This document shows, in pieces, positions 1-9,091 of a DNA stretch of 64,000 nt. Below the pieces are notes generated by a model, which saw nothing but the letters and a program-made list of their open reading frames with translations, searched no databases and was not told the DNA's origin. The position numbers and the translations under genes are program-made. Source of the DNA: Saprospiraceae bacterium (GTDB lineage: Bacteria; Bacteroidota; Bacteroidia; Chitinophagales; Saprospiraceae); assembly GCA_021604865.1 (NCBI GenBank), contig BQJU01000025.1, forward strand, positions 33,421 to 97,420, read 5' to 3'. Positions within the stretch are counted from its first letter, which is position 1. Every line of letters begins with the position of its first letter.

Positions 1-723
1 CCATTGGACTTGAGTAAAAAGTACAAAATTAAGGGTTCCAGAAAAGGCTATCAGGATGCCAACCTCGATTTGACATTTGACCCGGATCAAGTCAAGGAAG
101 CTGGAGGTAGGTTGACCGTAGAATTGTATCTTAAGCGGACTTCCCTGGATGACTTTTTGCCACTTACCCTTTATTTTGATAACGATTATCCCGATCCACG
201 TTCACGCCTTACAACGACAGATACTCGTTATATAGCCACCAATGTGGAATACTATGATAAAAGAGATAAATTCATTGAAGCTGTCACTGAAGGATTATCC
301 GAGGAGGAAGCCTTCCGTACTACCCGCCGCTTCCGTGACTTCTTCGAACGGGAAGTTCGGGGTGGTCGTTCCGATCTGGAAGACCTTTCAAAGGCCATGG
401 TGAGTATTTTGAAATCAGGTACGGCTCTAACCATCAAACTAAAGGGATATACTAGTACGCGGGGTGCTGGTTATTACAATATGCGATTGAGTGCCCGCCG
501 GATTCAATGCGTGAAGAATGAATTTGAGGATTTTCAATATGGTGCTTTAAAGCCCTACCTCGATTCTGGCAAACTGAAAATTGTAGATGAGCCATTGGGG
601 GAAACAACAGCTGATATCAAGATGATCAGCGATCGTCTTGACGATTTGGTTGGCTCCATTTATGGCATCTTCGCCAGTTTGGCCCGTCGGGTAGAGATCA
701 GTGCTGTGGAAGTCGGAAAATAA
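1..723 (+). CDS. OmpA-family protein, C-terminal part (5' end outside window)
   Basis: The reading frame is open from base 1, so the gene starts upstream and only the last ~240 residues are visible. Around residues 145-180 (counting from position 4) there is an OmpA/MotB-like peptidoglycan-binding pattern: a GYTSTRG stretch in place of the usual GHTDxxG, followed by YN, LS and RR at the expected spacing. Such domains anchor outer-membrane or gliding/T9SS-associated proteins to peptidoglycan in the periplasm. The protein ends 11 bases before the ATG of a T9SS type B adhesin on the same strand, so the two may be co-transcribed. The usual HTD core is altered (YTS), and the assignment rests on one weak domain. 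The upstream ~120 residues are not recognised. Confidence 0.6.
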   Translation, partial: PLDLSKKYKIKGSRKGYQDANLDLTFDPDQVKEAGGRLTVELYLKRTSLDDFLPLTLYFDNDYPDPRSRLTTTDTRYIATNVEYYDKRDKFIEAVTEGLSEEEAFRTTRRFRDFFEREVRGGRSDLEDLSKAMVSILKSGTALTIKLKGYTSTRGAGYYNMRLSARRIQCVKNEFEDFQYGALKPYLDSGKLKIVDEPLGETTADIKMISDRLDDLVGSIYGIFASLARRVEISAVEVGK

Positions 724-734
724 TTTTGTTAAAG

Positions 735-3700
735 ATGTATTCAAACATCCAAAATAGACGCAAAGTGAAAAATAATCAATATAGTATATCCAAATATTTT
801 CTGCCCATCCTGCTGGCCTGCGGTTTGTTACTGCCCGCGGCGATGCAAGCGACCCATATAGTGGGTGGCAGAATAAGTTACGAATGCCTGGGTAGCGATC
901 AGTACGAAATCAGTCTGGCGATCTATCGTGACTGTATCAATGGGGCAGCCAATGCGCCTTTTGATAACCCGGCTTATATCGCAGTTTATGATCAATTCGG
1001 TCAGCTAGTCACCAATCTGGCGCTACCTTTTATGGGTGATGATACCCTGACTACTAATTTTAGCGACCCTTGTTTGGTCATTCTGGAGGAAGTATGTGTG
1101 CATACCACAACTTATCAAGGCACCATTACCTTGCCCTTTTTAGCCGGAGGTTATACCCTGGCTTACCAGCGTTGTTGCCGGAATGAAACCATAGATAATA
1201 TTATCAATCCTGTAGCAACTGGTGCTACCTATCCGATAGAACTGACGGAATCGGCTATGTTGCGATGCAACTCTAGCCCTACCTTTCTGCAATATCCACC
1301 TATTTATATATGTGCTGATTTGCCATTGGTCTTTGATCATTCGGCCGTAGATGCAGAGGGTGATTCGCTGGTGTACCGGCTGTGTAATCCATTTGCTGGA
1401 GGTACCCTTACTGATCCTCAACCCATTCCTGCTTCACCTCCGGGTTATGATACGATAGTTTGGCGTTCTCCAACCTATTCTCGAAACAATATGCTGGGAA
1501 CAGGTATGCCGTTGTCGATTAATTCCCAAACTGGATTGATGACAGCCACGCCAGGTACCATCGGACAATTTGTAGTGGGGGTTTGTGTGGAGGAATATGA
1601 TCGGGTAACGGGAGAGTTATTGTCAGTGACCTTGAGAGACTTTCAATACAATGTCAATCTTTGTGGTGAACCTACCGCGGCCTTTTTTGTGCCTGATGCT
1701 CAGTGTGATGACCTGGATGTAACCATTATCAATCAAAGTGAGAATGCTGGTACTTACCGCTGGTATTTTGATTGGCCCAACCTGACGCCAACATCCACAG
1801 CGGATGCTGATACATTTAATTTTGTCTTTCCAGATACGGGCAATTATACCATTACACTGATAGCCGACCCGCTGACACAATGCGCAGATACTTTTTCTAG
1901 AACTATATACCTACAGGATAATTCCTTAACGGCCGACTTTAGTGTCGACGTTTTTGACTGCGACATCACTTCTGTAGTAGAATTGGCAGATTTGTCTTTC
2001 GATTCCGAATCACCTCCGGTGGACTGGTCATGGGTATTGACCTATCCGGGCAATATGCTAACCTCTACCGATCAAAATCCGGCCTTTTCGGTGCCGCTTG
2101 GTGTAAGTGGCACGGTAGAACTGACCGTTACCTCACAAAATGGTTGTGTCCGAAGTCTAACCCTGCCCTTCGAGAGTGGATTGGAAAACCCCGTCAGCTA
2201 CCTAATATCTGATGCAAATGTTTGTCTGGGTGAATCGGTGGGTTTAAATCCCAATACTCCTAGTGAGATTCCTTTCACTTATGTTTGGTCGCCGGCAGAG
2301 TTTCTAGATGACCCCAATGCAATCAACCCTATTGCTACGGTTACAACCGATACGGAATTTACAGTCACCATTACTCCATCGATCAATGTGTGTGAAATCG
2401 TCAAGGAAGTCACGGTGCATGTTGTCCCCTTGCCAGTACTCGATTTTGACATCGACTTGGGTTGTGATGGGGTTACGGTTAATTTTGACAATAACAGCCT
2501 GAATGCAGACGATTACTTCTGGGATTTTGGTGATCCCAATACTGAATCTGATACTTCTTCTTTGGATAATCCGACTTATGCTTATCCCGGTCTGGGCACC
2601 TATACGGTAACACTGGTTACCGGCCCCAATACATTATGTCCGGATACGCTTACTCGTGAGATTACGCTAAATATGGTAGAAGTGAGTGCCAATTTTGAAG
2701 TAGAATATACGAGTTGTGCTACGGATATGCTGACCACTCAATTTACGGACCTTTCTTTTACCAATCTGGGGACAATTACCGGTTGGTTCTGGCAATTGAG
2801 TGATGGCCAATCTTCAACAGATCAAAACCCGGTGTTTACCTTTACCAGTAGCCAGACTATTACTGTGATTTTGACGATCAGTACATCGACAGGTTGTAAC
2901 TCCATGGTAACCCGGGATATTGAAATTACTTTGGTAGAAAATGACGACCAGTTTCCTGATAACTTTACAGCCTGTATTGGCGACACGACTCAACTACTGC
3001 CCGGCGGCAATCCGGATTATGTATATCAGTGGTCGCCAACGACTGGCATTGATGATCCGACTTCACCTTCGCCTTCTTTTTTCCCTCAAACGACGACGAC
3101 TTATACCGTTGTTGTTAGTCATATTGGTGTAGATACCTGTACGACGACAGAGGAAATTGAAGTGATCGTGAATTCGCCAATCAATTTGCAAATTAGTGGT
3201 GATGGTCCTAACTGCGAACCCAATGCAACCCTAACGGCGACTACAGATGTAGCTACCACTATCGTTTGGACCAATTCAACAACCGGTGATACGTTGGGTT
3301 TTGGAACAGAAATTACCATTCCTGTATCTGGGCTCACCAGTATTACCGTGATTGCCGAAGATGATTTTGGATGCTCGGAGGAAATGAGTGTGCGGGTTAT
3401 TGGAGGTCCGGTTGATGTAGCCATCCCTGATACTGTTGCTGTTTGTTTTGATGATGAGTTGTTGATTTCTGTTAGCAACCTGGATACCAATGACGTTTTG
3501 ACCTATGCCTGGACACCTGTTGATGCTTTTGAGGCGGGTACTGCCAATACGGCCAACCCCAACGTCATCGAACAGATCGGTGAACAAACGTTATATGTGA
3601 TTATTGAAAACCAATATGGTTGTACCTATATGGATTCGGTGATTACGGCTGTAGTTGATCCCAATATTTCACTGAGCTTTACTAGTGAGGTAGAGTGTAA

Positions 3701-6614
3701 TGGCGCCACAGTAGCCTTTACCAATACCAGTACCAATGCTTTTGGTTATATCTGGTACTTTGGTGATGGCGGTATTAGTTACCAGGAAAATCCTTCTCAT
3801 ACCTATCCTAATGCCGGCACTTATAATGTAACCCTTTCCATCGTTTACGACGTGGATTGTGTGGTCGACTTTACCGCGCCAGTCACGGTACAGGATCCAC
3901 AGATCATTGCCGCCTTTGACTTTGATATTGTAGAATGTACGTCTAATCAGGCCGTCATCCAGTTTTTTGATACCTCCACCAATACATTTAACAATACCAT
4001 TGATTGGGACTGGGATTTCAGCAATGGCGACAGTTCCGATGTGCAAAATCCAATTATTACGGTAACGGAGAGTGGTGAACTGATTGTCAGCCTGACCATT
4101 TTTACAGCCAATAACTGTTTTGCTTCAATAACGGATACCATCGATGTGCAGATTGTGACTCTAGAATTGGCAGATACGGTGGTGCTTTGCCAGGGAGATA
4201 CAACGATATTAAATCCGTCGGGTAATCCTGATTATACCTATAGCTGGTCACCAGCTACCGGGCTAAGTGCCACAGATGTTGCCAGCCCTCAAGCCTTTCC
4301 AACCGAAACAACGACCTATACGGTCAGTGTGCAAACATTAGGTACTGATACCTGTGAGGTGGTAGAAATGATCACCGTCTTTGTGCCAGCCGACATCAAT
4401 CTTGATCTGGGGCCCGATGTAACGACTTGTGGAGAAGATGTCACCATTACTGCCAATGCAGGTGTGGACGTCACAGTGGAATGGCTGAGTAGCCAGGATG
4501 GTCCGCTGCCAACGGGGCCTTCTGTAACTGTCAATCCATTCCGAGGAGATACGATTATTGCTACGGCTACTGATGCTTTTGGCTGTATGGACATGGATAC
4601 TATTGTGATAACAGACAATGGGGTAGATATCAACACAATTCCTTCGGGTACGATAACGGCATGCCAGGGTGTGGATACCACCATTACCGTCGTCAATTTG
4701 GACGACCTGGATGAACTGACCTATAGCTGGACACCTTTAGAGAATATTGTGGCTGGTGCCGATTCCGCTACAGTGACCATTGTGGTTTTGGATGGTACGG
4801 TAACCTTTACGGGCATAGTCTCGAATCAACACGGCTGTGCGGATACGGTCAATGTCACGGTAACTGTAGCGCCATTTGAATACGACCTGGCGGATACCGT
4901 ATTTGTTTGTCCAAATACACCAGCGGGACTAAACCCGGATGGTAATCCAAGCTATACCTATCAATGGTCGCCTGCTGATGGCCTTGATGATCCGACTAGT
5001 TTCAATCCCATCTTTTCGGGAGATATGAATACGCTGTACTCGGTTACAGTATCGGATGACAGTAATGGATTTATCTGTGAAATCGAGCAAGAGGTACAGG
5101 TGATTCTGTATCCGGATTTAAATCTTGTGACTACTGGTGACACCTCTTTGTGTGAGATTTCGGAAGTAACCTTAACGGCCACTACTGATGTCCCCGCTAC
5201 TATTGAATGGTATCAGGACGATATGCTGATCGATACGGGTTCACCAATAACAGTAACGCCTATAGAGGGCGTCAATAGGTACACAGCTATTGCTATCGAT
5301 GAAAATACGATGTGTGCAGATACTAGTATTGTAGTGGTGAGTGTGAAAATCATCAACGATGGCCTACCCGCTGACACTGTAAATGTTTGTTCAGGAGTAC
5401 CTACGCCAATTAATCCGGATTTTAACCCTGAATATACTTATATCTGGAGTCCGGAAACCAATCTGGACCTGAGCAACCCTTCCAACCCGATTGTCACGAC
5501 GGCGGAAGATATGACTTATATGGTCACGATTACCGATCCGGAATTTGGATGTGAACTGACCCGAACAGTGGAAGTTATCGTAGCAGAATTGATGAATCCG
5601 GTGGGTAGTCCCGATATAACGATATGTGAAACGATGCCGGTAACGCTTACTGCCACCAGCGATGTACCTGGAGCCCTGTTTACCTGGTACAAGTTGCCGG
5701 ATACGAATACGCCAATAGGTACCGGAGCAGAAATTACCGATACACCTACCGGTGCTACCTTATACCTGTTGGTAGCAGAAAACGCCCTGGGATGTACAGA
5801 GACAGATACGGTAGTAATCAACAGCTTCCAGATCAATGCCACACTGACTCCTGATCTGGTGATTTGTGAACCGTTGACCATGACAACCCTGGAAGTAACC
5901 AATAACGACCCGGAACAGGAGCTGACTTATAACTGGACCGGTTCGGTTACCCCTAATGATGGTGCCATCGTAACAGCCGATATTGATTTGGGAGAAAATC
6001 TGTTCAGTGTGGTGGTCACCAACCAGTTTGGATGTACCGAAACGCTGAACACTTCTGTTACCGTTATCGACTTAGCGGGAACGCTCTCGATTACTGCTGA
6101 GCCGGATACCATCCTGCTGAACGATGCTTCGGAAATTATCGTCACTGGTTGTGATGATTGCGACTTTAGCTGGATTGTTCCTTCAGGAACGATTGATCCG
6201 GCTACTGGTCCTGTGATTACGGCTTTTCCTGATGTACCAGGTTCCAATATTTACGAAGTAGATGTGGATTTACTAGGGTGTAATACGACCTTATCTGTAG
6301 AAGTATTTGTGATCAACGCCATTTGTGATCCGGATCATGTGTTCATCCCTAATGCTTTCACGCCAAACAATGATGGTGACAATGACGTGTTGCGGGTGCG
6401 TACCTTCTTTGAAGATGAAGTGGAAGAGATGGAGTTGATGATCTACAACCGTTGGGGTGAAGAGATCTTCCGTACTCAAAATATCTATGATTACTGGAAT
6501 GGTACTTACAATGATGAGGCTCTTCCGCCAGATAGCTATGGATTCTACCTGCGGGTAGTTTGTCCTAATGGTGAAGAATTGATTCAAAAGGGGAATATTA
6601 CGCTGTTGCGATAA
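735..6614 (+). CDS. Giant PKD-repeat surface protein with T9SS type B (gliding-motility-associated) C-terminal domain
   Basis: A secreted adhesin-like protein of about 1959 residues. The ATG at 735 is preferred over the in-frame TTG at 726 because it puts a hydrophobic signal segment (FLPILLACGLLLPAAMQ) at residues ~23-39. Right after it comes the ATHIVGG...Y.CLG start typical of large Bacteroidota gliding-associated proteins. The middle is a chain of PKD/Ig-like modules with recurring WxFGDG/NPxxxY motifs and repeated Y.WSP..G(L/I).DP segments. Cysteines recur once or twice per module. The end carries FIPNAFTPNNDGDND, IYNRWGEE and GKxxxxR-type elements of the T9SS type B sorting domain, so export through the outer membrane by T9SS and surface attachment are expected. 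The ligand cannot be told. A rho-independent terminator follows at 6642. Confidence 0.9.
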   Translation: MYSNIQNRRKVKNNQYSISKYFLPILLACGLLLPAAMQATHIVGGRISYECLGSDQYEISLAIYRDCINGAANAPFDNPAYIAVYDQFGQLVTNLALPFMGDDTLTTNFSDPCLVILEEVCVHTTTYQGTITLPFLAGGYTLAYQRCCRNETIDNIINPVATGATYPIELTESAMLRCNSSPTFLQYPPIYICADLPLVFDHSAVDAEGDSLVYRLCNPFAGGTLTDPQPIPASPPGYDTIVWRSPTYSRNNMLGTGMPLSINSQTGLMTATPGTIGQFVVGVCVEEYDRVTGELLSVTLRDFQYNVNLCGEPTAAFFVPDAQCDDLDVTIINQSENAGTYRWYFDWPNLTPTSTADADTFNFVFPDTGNYTITLIADPLTQCADTFSRTIYLQDNSLTADFSVDVFDCDITSVVELADLSFDSESPPVDWSWVLTYPGNMLTSTDQNPAFSVPLGVSGTVELTVTSQNGCVRSLTLPFESGLENPVSYLISDANVCLGESVGLNPNTPSEIPFTYVWSPAEFLDDPNAINPIATVTTDTEFTVTITPSINVCEIVKEVTVHVVPLPVLDFDIDLGCDGVTVNFDNNSLNADDYFWDFGDPNTESDTSSLDNPTYAYPGLGTYTVTLVTGPNTLCPDTLTREITLNMVEVSANFEVEYTSCATDMLTTQFTDLSFTNLGTITGWFWQLSDGQSSTDQNPVFTFTSSQTITVILTISTSTGCNSMVTRDIEITLVENDDQFPDNFTACIGDTTQLLPGGNPDYVYQWSPTTGIDDPTSPSPSFFPQTTTTYTVVVSHIGVDTCTTTEEIEVIVNSPINLQISGDGPNCEPNATLTATTDVATTIVWTNSTTGDTLGFGTEITIPVSGLTSITVIAEDDFGCSEEMSVRVIGGPVDVAIPDTVAVCFDDELLISVSNLDTNDVLTYAWTPVDAFEAGTANTANPNVIEQIGEQTLYVIIENQYGCTYMDSVITAVVDPNISLSFTSEVECNGATVAFTNTSTNAFGYIWYFGDGGISYQENPSHTYPNAGTYNVTLSIVYDVDCVVDFTAPVTVQDPQIIAAFDFDIVECTSNQAVIQFFDTSTNTFNNTIDWDWDFSNGDSSDVQNPIITVTESGELIVSLTIFTANNCFASITDTIDVQIVTLELADTVVLCQGDTTILNPSGNPDYTYSWSPATGLSATDVASPQAFPTETTTYTVSVQTLGTDTCEVVEMITVFVPADINLDLGPDVTTCGEDVTITANAGVDVTVEWLSSQDGPLPTGPSVTVNPFRGDTIIATATDAFGCMDMDTIVITDNGVDINTIPSGTITACQGVDTTITVVNLDDLDELTYSWTPLENIVAGADSATVTIVVLDGTVTFTGIVSNQHGCADTVNVTVTVAPFEYDLADTVFVCPNTPAGLNPDGNPSYTYQWSPADGLDDPTSFNPIFSGDMNTLYSVTVSDDSNGFICEIEQEVQVILYPDLNLVTTGDTSLCEISEVTLTATTDVPATIEWYQDDMLIDTGSPITVTPIEGVNRYTAIAIDENTMCADTSIVVVSVKIINDGLPADTVNVCSGVPTPINPDFNPEYTYIWSPETNLDLSNPSNPIVTTAEDMTYMVTITDPEFGCELTRTVEVIVAELMNPVGSPDITICETMPVTLTATSDVPGALFTWYKLPDTNTPIGTGAEITDTPTGATLYLLVAENALGCTETDTVVINSFQINATLTPDLVICEPLTMTTLEVTNNDPEQELTYNWTGSVTPNDGAIVTADIDLGENLFSVVVTNQFGCTETLNTSVTVIDLAGTLSITAEPDTILLNDASEIIVTGCDDCDFSWIVPSGTIDPATGPVITAFPDVPGSNIYEVDVDLLGCNTTLSVEVFVINAICDPDHVFIPNAFTPNNDGDNDVLRVRTFFEDEVEEMELMIYNRWGEEIFRTQNIYDYWNGTYNDEALPPDSYGFYLRVVCPNGEELIQKGNITLLR

Positions 6615-6641
6615 AAATTGTTTTAAAATACAAATATGTTT

Positions 6642-6674
6642 TGCCTGGCTCCGATGAGGGGTCAGGCATTTTTG
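6642..6674 (+). terminator. Rho-independent terminator after the PKD adhesin
   Basis: TGCCTGGC at 6642-6649 pairs with GTCAGGCA at 6661-6668 (7 of 8 positions) around an 11-nt loop and is followed by a run of five T. It lies 27 bases after the adhesin stop codon, as expected for its transcription terminator. Confidence 0.75.
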
Positions 6675-6831
6675 ATTTTATTGTTTTTGTTTGATAGAAC
6701 GCTTAACTTAAAAGGGCGCTCAATTTTTATGAAGCTATTGTTTGTGGTGATTTGGAGGAGGTACAATCGTATTTGATGGCATGGGGTCGCCTGTGATTGG
6801 AACGACCCTATCGGTGTTTGGTTTCCGTCCT

Positions 6832-7542
6832 TTATCCAAGCTGTGGCTTCACCTCTTGCAAATCCATGATATCAATTTTTAAGAGTCTGTTTATGGCTAC
6901 CAAGTGGGCAAATAAAACGATGGGCACAACGACAGAAGGCAGCCATATATATGGGAAATAGAACACCGCAATATTCGGTTGATCGAATGCAAATACCTGA
7001 ATGGGTATTGGTGCAGAAAGCAGGGCATTAATGACGATGTTTAATAATAAGCCCAGACAGATTACATTCCACAGCAAAAGCATCTTTTTAGACAGGGTTT
7101 TTCTCACAAAAGCGAAATAGTAGATTATCGGAGCGGTTATTCCAGCCAGGATATCAAAATTTCTACCTGCAAAGGTCATTAACTCCGGCACCCCTTTATA
7201 TAAATAGAGCCAATAAAGGACAAATTCTACAGGTACCCGGACCGTGTGAAGTAGGGTGAGGGTTTTTAAATCGAGCTGTTTCAGCCACACCTGTCCTACT
7301 GGAAAGGCAAACATCCCAATGATCAGAACAAGGGTGGGTAGGAATGCCAGCAGAACCCGGGGAGGAATGGCTTCTGTATCCATATAAAAACCCTGATATG
7401 CCAAAATGCCTTGAAAGCCCAGCCAGCCAATCAATAAAAGCAATCCAATTTTTGAGTATTTGGTTGCTTTATAAAACAGAACCAGGGTACACAGGGTTGT
7501 GGCTATGAAAACCACGGGGATATATGCAGGTAATTCAAGCAT
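6832..7542 (-). CDS. Integral membrane protein, family not recognised
   Basis: Using the ATG at 7542 gives 236 residues beginning MLELPAYIPVVF; the longer frame to 7620 adds a non-hydrophobic leader and overlaps the divergent gene's upstream region. About seven hydrophobic segments are visible (starting ATTLCTLVLF, IGLLLLIGWLGF, LLAFLPTLVLIIGMFAF, then four more), with short polar loops. The C-terminus is a short charged tail. The architecture suggests a six- or seven-helix inner-membrane protein, but no catalytic or transport motif is seen. It is transcribed divergently from the small gene at 7692 across a ~150-base shared upstream region. No function is assigned. Confidence 0.7.
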   Translation of the reverse strand: MLELPAYIPVVFIATTLCTLVLFYKATKYSKIGLLLLIGWLGFQGILAYQGFYMDTEAIPPRVLLAFLPTLVLIIGMFAFPVGQVWLKQLDLKTLTLLHTVRVPVEFVLYWLYLYKGVPELMTFAGRNFDILAGITAPIIYYFAFVRKTLSKKMLLLWNVICLGLLLNIVINALLSAPIPIQVFAFDQPNIAVFYFPYIWLPSVVVPIVLFAHLVAINRLLKIDIMDLQEVKPQLG

Positions 7543-7691
7543 TGTGGGTTTTATTAGTTCTAACTGTAAACATAGGGATAAATGGGTGGAAAAGTATCTG
7601 CCGGAAAGTATTTTTCTCACTGGTATTTAAGCTGTATATTTACAATGATGCCACTATTGGCAGGAGTATTTATTTATATCTCGGAAAATTA

Positions 7692-7997
7692 ATGAACACC
7701 TGGTTTTCAAAAAATCTCGGCGATGGAATTTTGGCCTGGGAACCCCTAGACCAGATAGAGGCGTTTTTTCAATCGGAATATGCCAAAGTTGGCACCCCAA
7801 AAGAGATGGCTGTATTCACCCGCCATGAATCCGAGGGGCGGTTGCATTGTGAGGTTACGGTCTATTTTTCTCCTGCTTCAATTGTGGTGGCAAATGCCTT
7901 TGATGCCTCACCCTGTACAAGTCCTTCTCCGGATGGCCTAAATCTTTTAGGAGGCTCTAAAGATTCCTGGGGTGTCCTTTTTTCCAAGCAACTTTAA
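7692..7997 (+). CDS. Conserved-looking small soluble protein, function unknown
   Basis: 101 residues from the ATG at 7692. The open frame extends upstream to 7524, but that stretch overlaps the start of the divergent membrane gene and looks non-coding. The protein starts MNTWFSKNLGDG and contains a distinctive motif, AVFTRHESEGRLHCEV, followed by VYFSP and a PC..P pair. There is no signal peptide or membrane segment, so it is probably cytoplasmic. The strongly patterned central motif argues for a real conserved family rather than a chance frame. No function can be inferred from the neighbours. Confidence 0.65.
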   Translation: MNTWFSKNLGDGILAWEPLDQIEAFFQSEYAKVGTPKEMAVFTRHESEGRLHCEVTVYFSPASIVVANAFDASPCTSPSPDGLNLLGGSKDSWGVLFSKQL

Positions 7998-8038
7998 TAG
8001 CGCTGTTTTATAGAGGAACAACCACGAATTAATGGGTA

Positions 8039-8923
8039 TTATACAATCTTCAAAGAAGTCATACTCAAGGATCCCGCTAATAAATGATCATTGAAAAGCA
8101 GCATGTTTTCTCCATTTTGTTGTAACCCAAGGGTGTAGATCAGCGGTAAATAATGATCAGGGGTGGGCACGGCCAGTTGTATGGCCTTGCTTTGTTTGTC
8201 ATAATCGATCAGCGGTTGGTAATTGCCGTCCAGCAACAAAGCATTGATGGTTTCTCTGGCTTCTATGGCCCAATCGAAGCCATGATCTACCTTGTTGAAA
8301 TTGGCAAAGTCTACCATCCTTAAATTGTGGATAATGTTGCCGCTGCCGATGATCAAAATTCCTTTGTTTCTTAATATGCTCAGTTGTTTGGCTAGTGTAT
8401 AATGAAAACTGGCGGGTTTGGTATAATCAATACTGAGTTGAATAACCGGCACATCGGCTTTGGGATATAAATGTTTGATAACACTCCAGGCACCGTGGTC
8501 CAGCCCCCATTTTTCGTCCAATTCTACCAAGACGGGGTCAAGCAATTGTTTGGTTTCTTTGGCCAGAGCAGGGTGGCCTTTTGCAGGATATTGCACCTCA
8601 AATAAGGCCTGAGGGAACCCACCAAAATCGTGAATTGTCCGAGGCATCTCCATGGCCGTTACTTTTGTTCCCCGAGTATACCAGTGGGCCGATATACACA
8701 ATATGGCGTTCGGTTTTGGCAGGGTTTTAGCAATTTGACGAAAACCTTCAACAAATTGATTTTCTTCAATGGCATTCATTGGATTGCCATGTCCTAAAAA
8801 CAGAACGGGCATCCTTTCGGTATTGGCAAACGAGTCAGATAATTTATTCAGGTCGGTTAGTGAATCCATACTTAGAGCAAAAGGGGTAAACCCCAGTAGT
8901 TTTAAAAATGATTTACGTTTCAT
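8039..8923 (-). CDS. ygiD: DODA-type extradiol dioxygenase (YgiD / 4,5-DOPA dioxygenase family)
   Basis: 294 residues of the LigB-like class III extradiol dioxygenase superfamily, which opens catechol rings with a non-haem metal. Candidate metal ligands and active-site residues are His45 (LFLGHGNP), His80 (CISAHWYTRG), His143 (DHGAWSV), His199 (GSGNIIHNL) and His257 (PDHYLP), all at family-typical motifs. Unlike E. coli YgiD it has an N-terminal extension of ~37 residues with a lysine/arginine start and a short hydrophobic run (LLGFTPFALSM), possibly an export or Tat-like leader, though no clear RR pair is present. It is last in a minus-strand run after the cyclase and GH5 genes and the cytochrome-c remnant. 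The true substrate is unknown; DOPA activity is only the family name. Confidence 0.85.
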   Translation of the reverse strand: MKRKSFLKLLGFTPFALSMDSLTDLNKLSDSFANTERMPVLFLGHGNPMNAIEENQFVEGFRQIAKTLPKPNAILCISAHWYTRGTKVTAMEMPRTIHDFGGFPQALFEVQYPAKGHPALAKETKQLLDPVLVELDEKWGLDHGAWSVIKHLYPKADVPVIQLSIDYTKPASFHYTLAKQLSILRNKGILIIGSGNIIHNLRMVDFANFNKVDHGFDWAIEARETINALLLDGNYQPLIDYDKQSKAIQLAVPTPDHYLPLIYTLGLQQNGENMLLFNDHLLAGSLSMTSLKIV

Positions 8924-8929
8924 ATCCTA

Positions 8930-9091
8930 TTAATAACCATCTTCCACAAACTCGACATAGGCGATTAGTGCTGCTATGTCTTTATCTGTCAAATTCAAGA
9001 AGGACTGCATAACTGTCGGCTTCCAGCTATCCCACAATTCAACAGCTTTGGGATGACCATTATTGATCATTGTTTGGGAATCTCGTATCCA
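8930..9091 (-). pseudogene. Orphan C-terminal tail of a small c-type cytochrome, fused out of frame to the GH5 3' end
   Basis: On the minus strand, a frame different from GH5 encodes WIRDSQTMI.NG.PKAVELW followed by VMQSF..LTDKDIAALIAYVE and a stop at 8930. This matches the C-terminal helix of small Bacteroidota cytochromes c (SQxMIxxGDPxAVxL..., then MxxFPxLTDxDIxxILAY). The haem-binding CxxCH and the rest of the domain are missing. The similarity starts at about 9091, inside the last 11 codons of GH5, which reads on in its own frame to a stop at 9060. This looks like a deletion or recombination junction. A small translated ORF from the ATG at 9070 is possible (46 aa) but would not bind haem. 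Confidence 0.55.

Noticed and set aside
3119..3490. Long minus-strand frames inside the PKD adhesin and other T9SS genes
   Set aside because: They are Ser/Thr/Val-rich antisense shadows of repetitive coding sequence without start signals or family motifs.
7524..7691. Upstream extension of the small gene at 7692
   Set aside because: It overlaps the start of the divergent membrane gene and adds a non-conserved segment; the ATG at 7692 begins the patterned protein.
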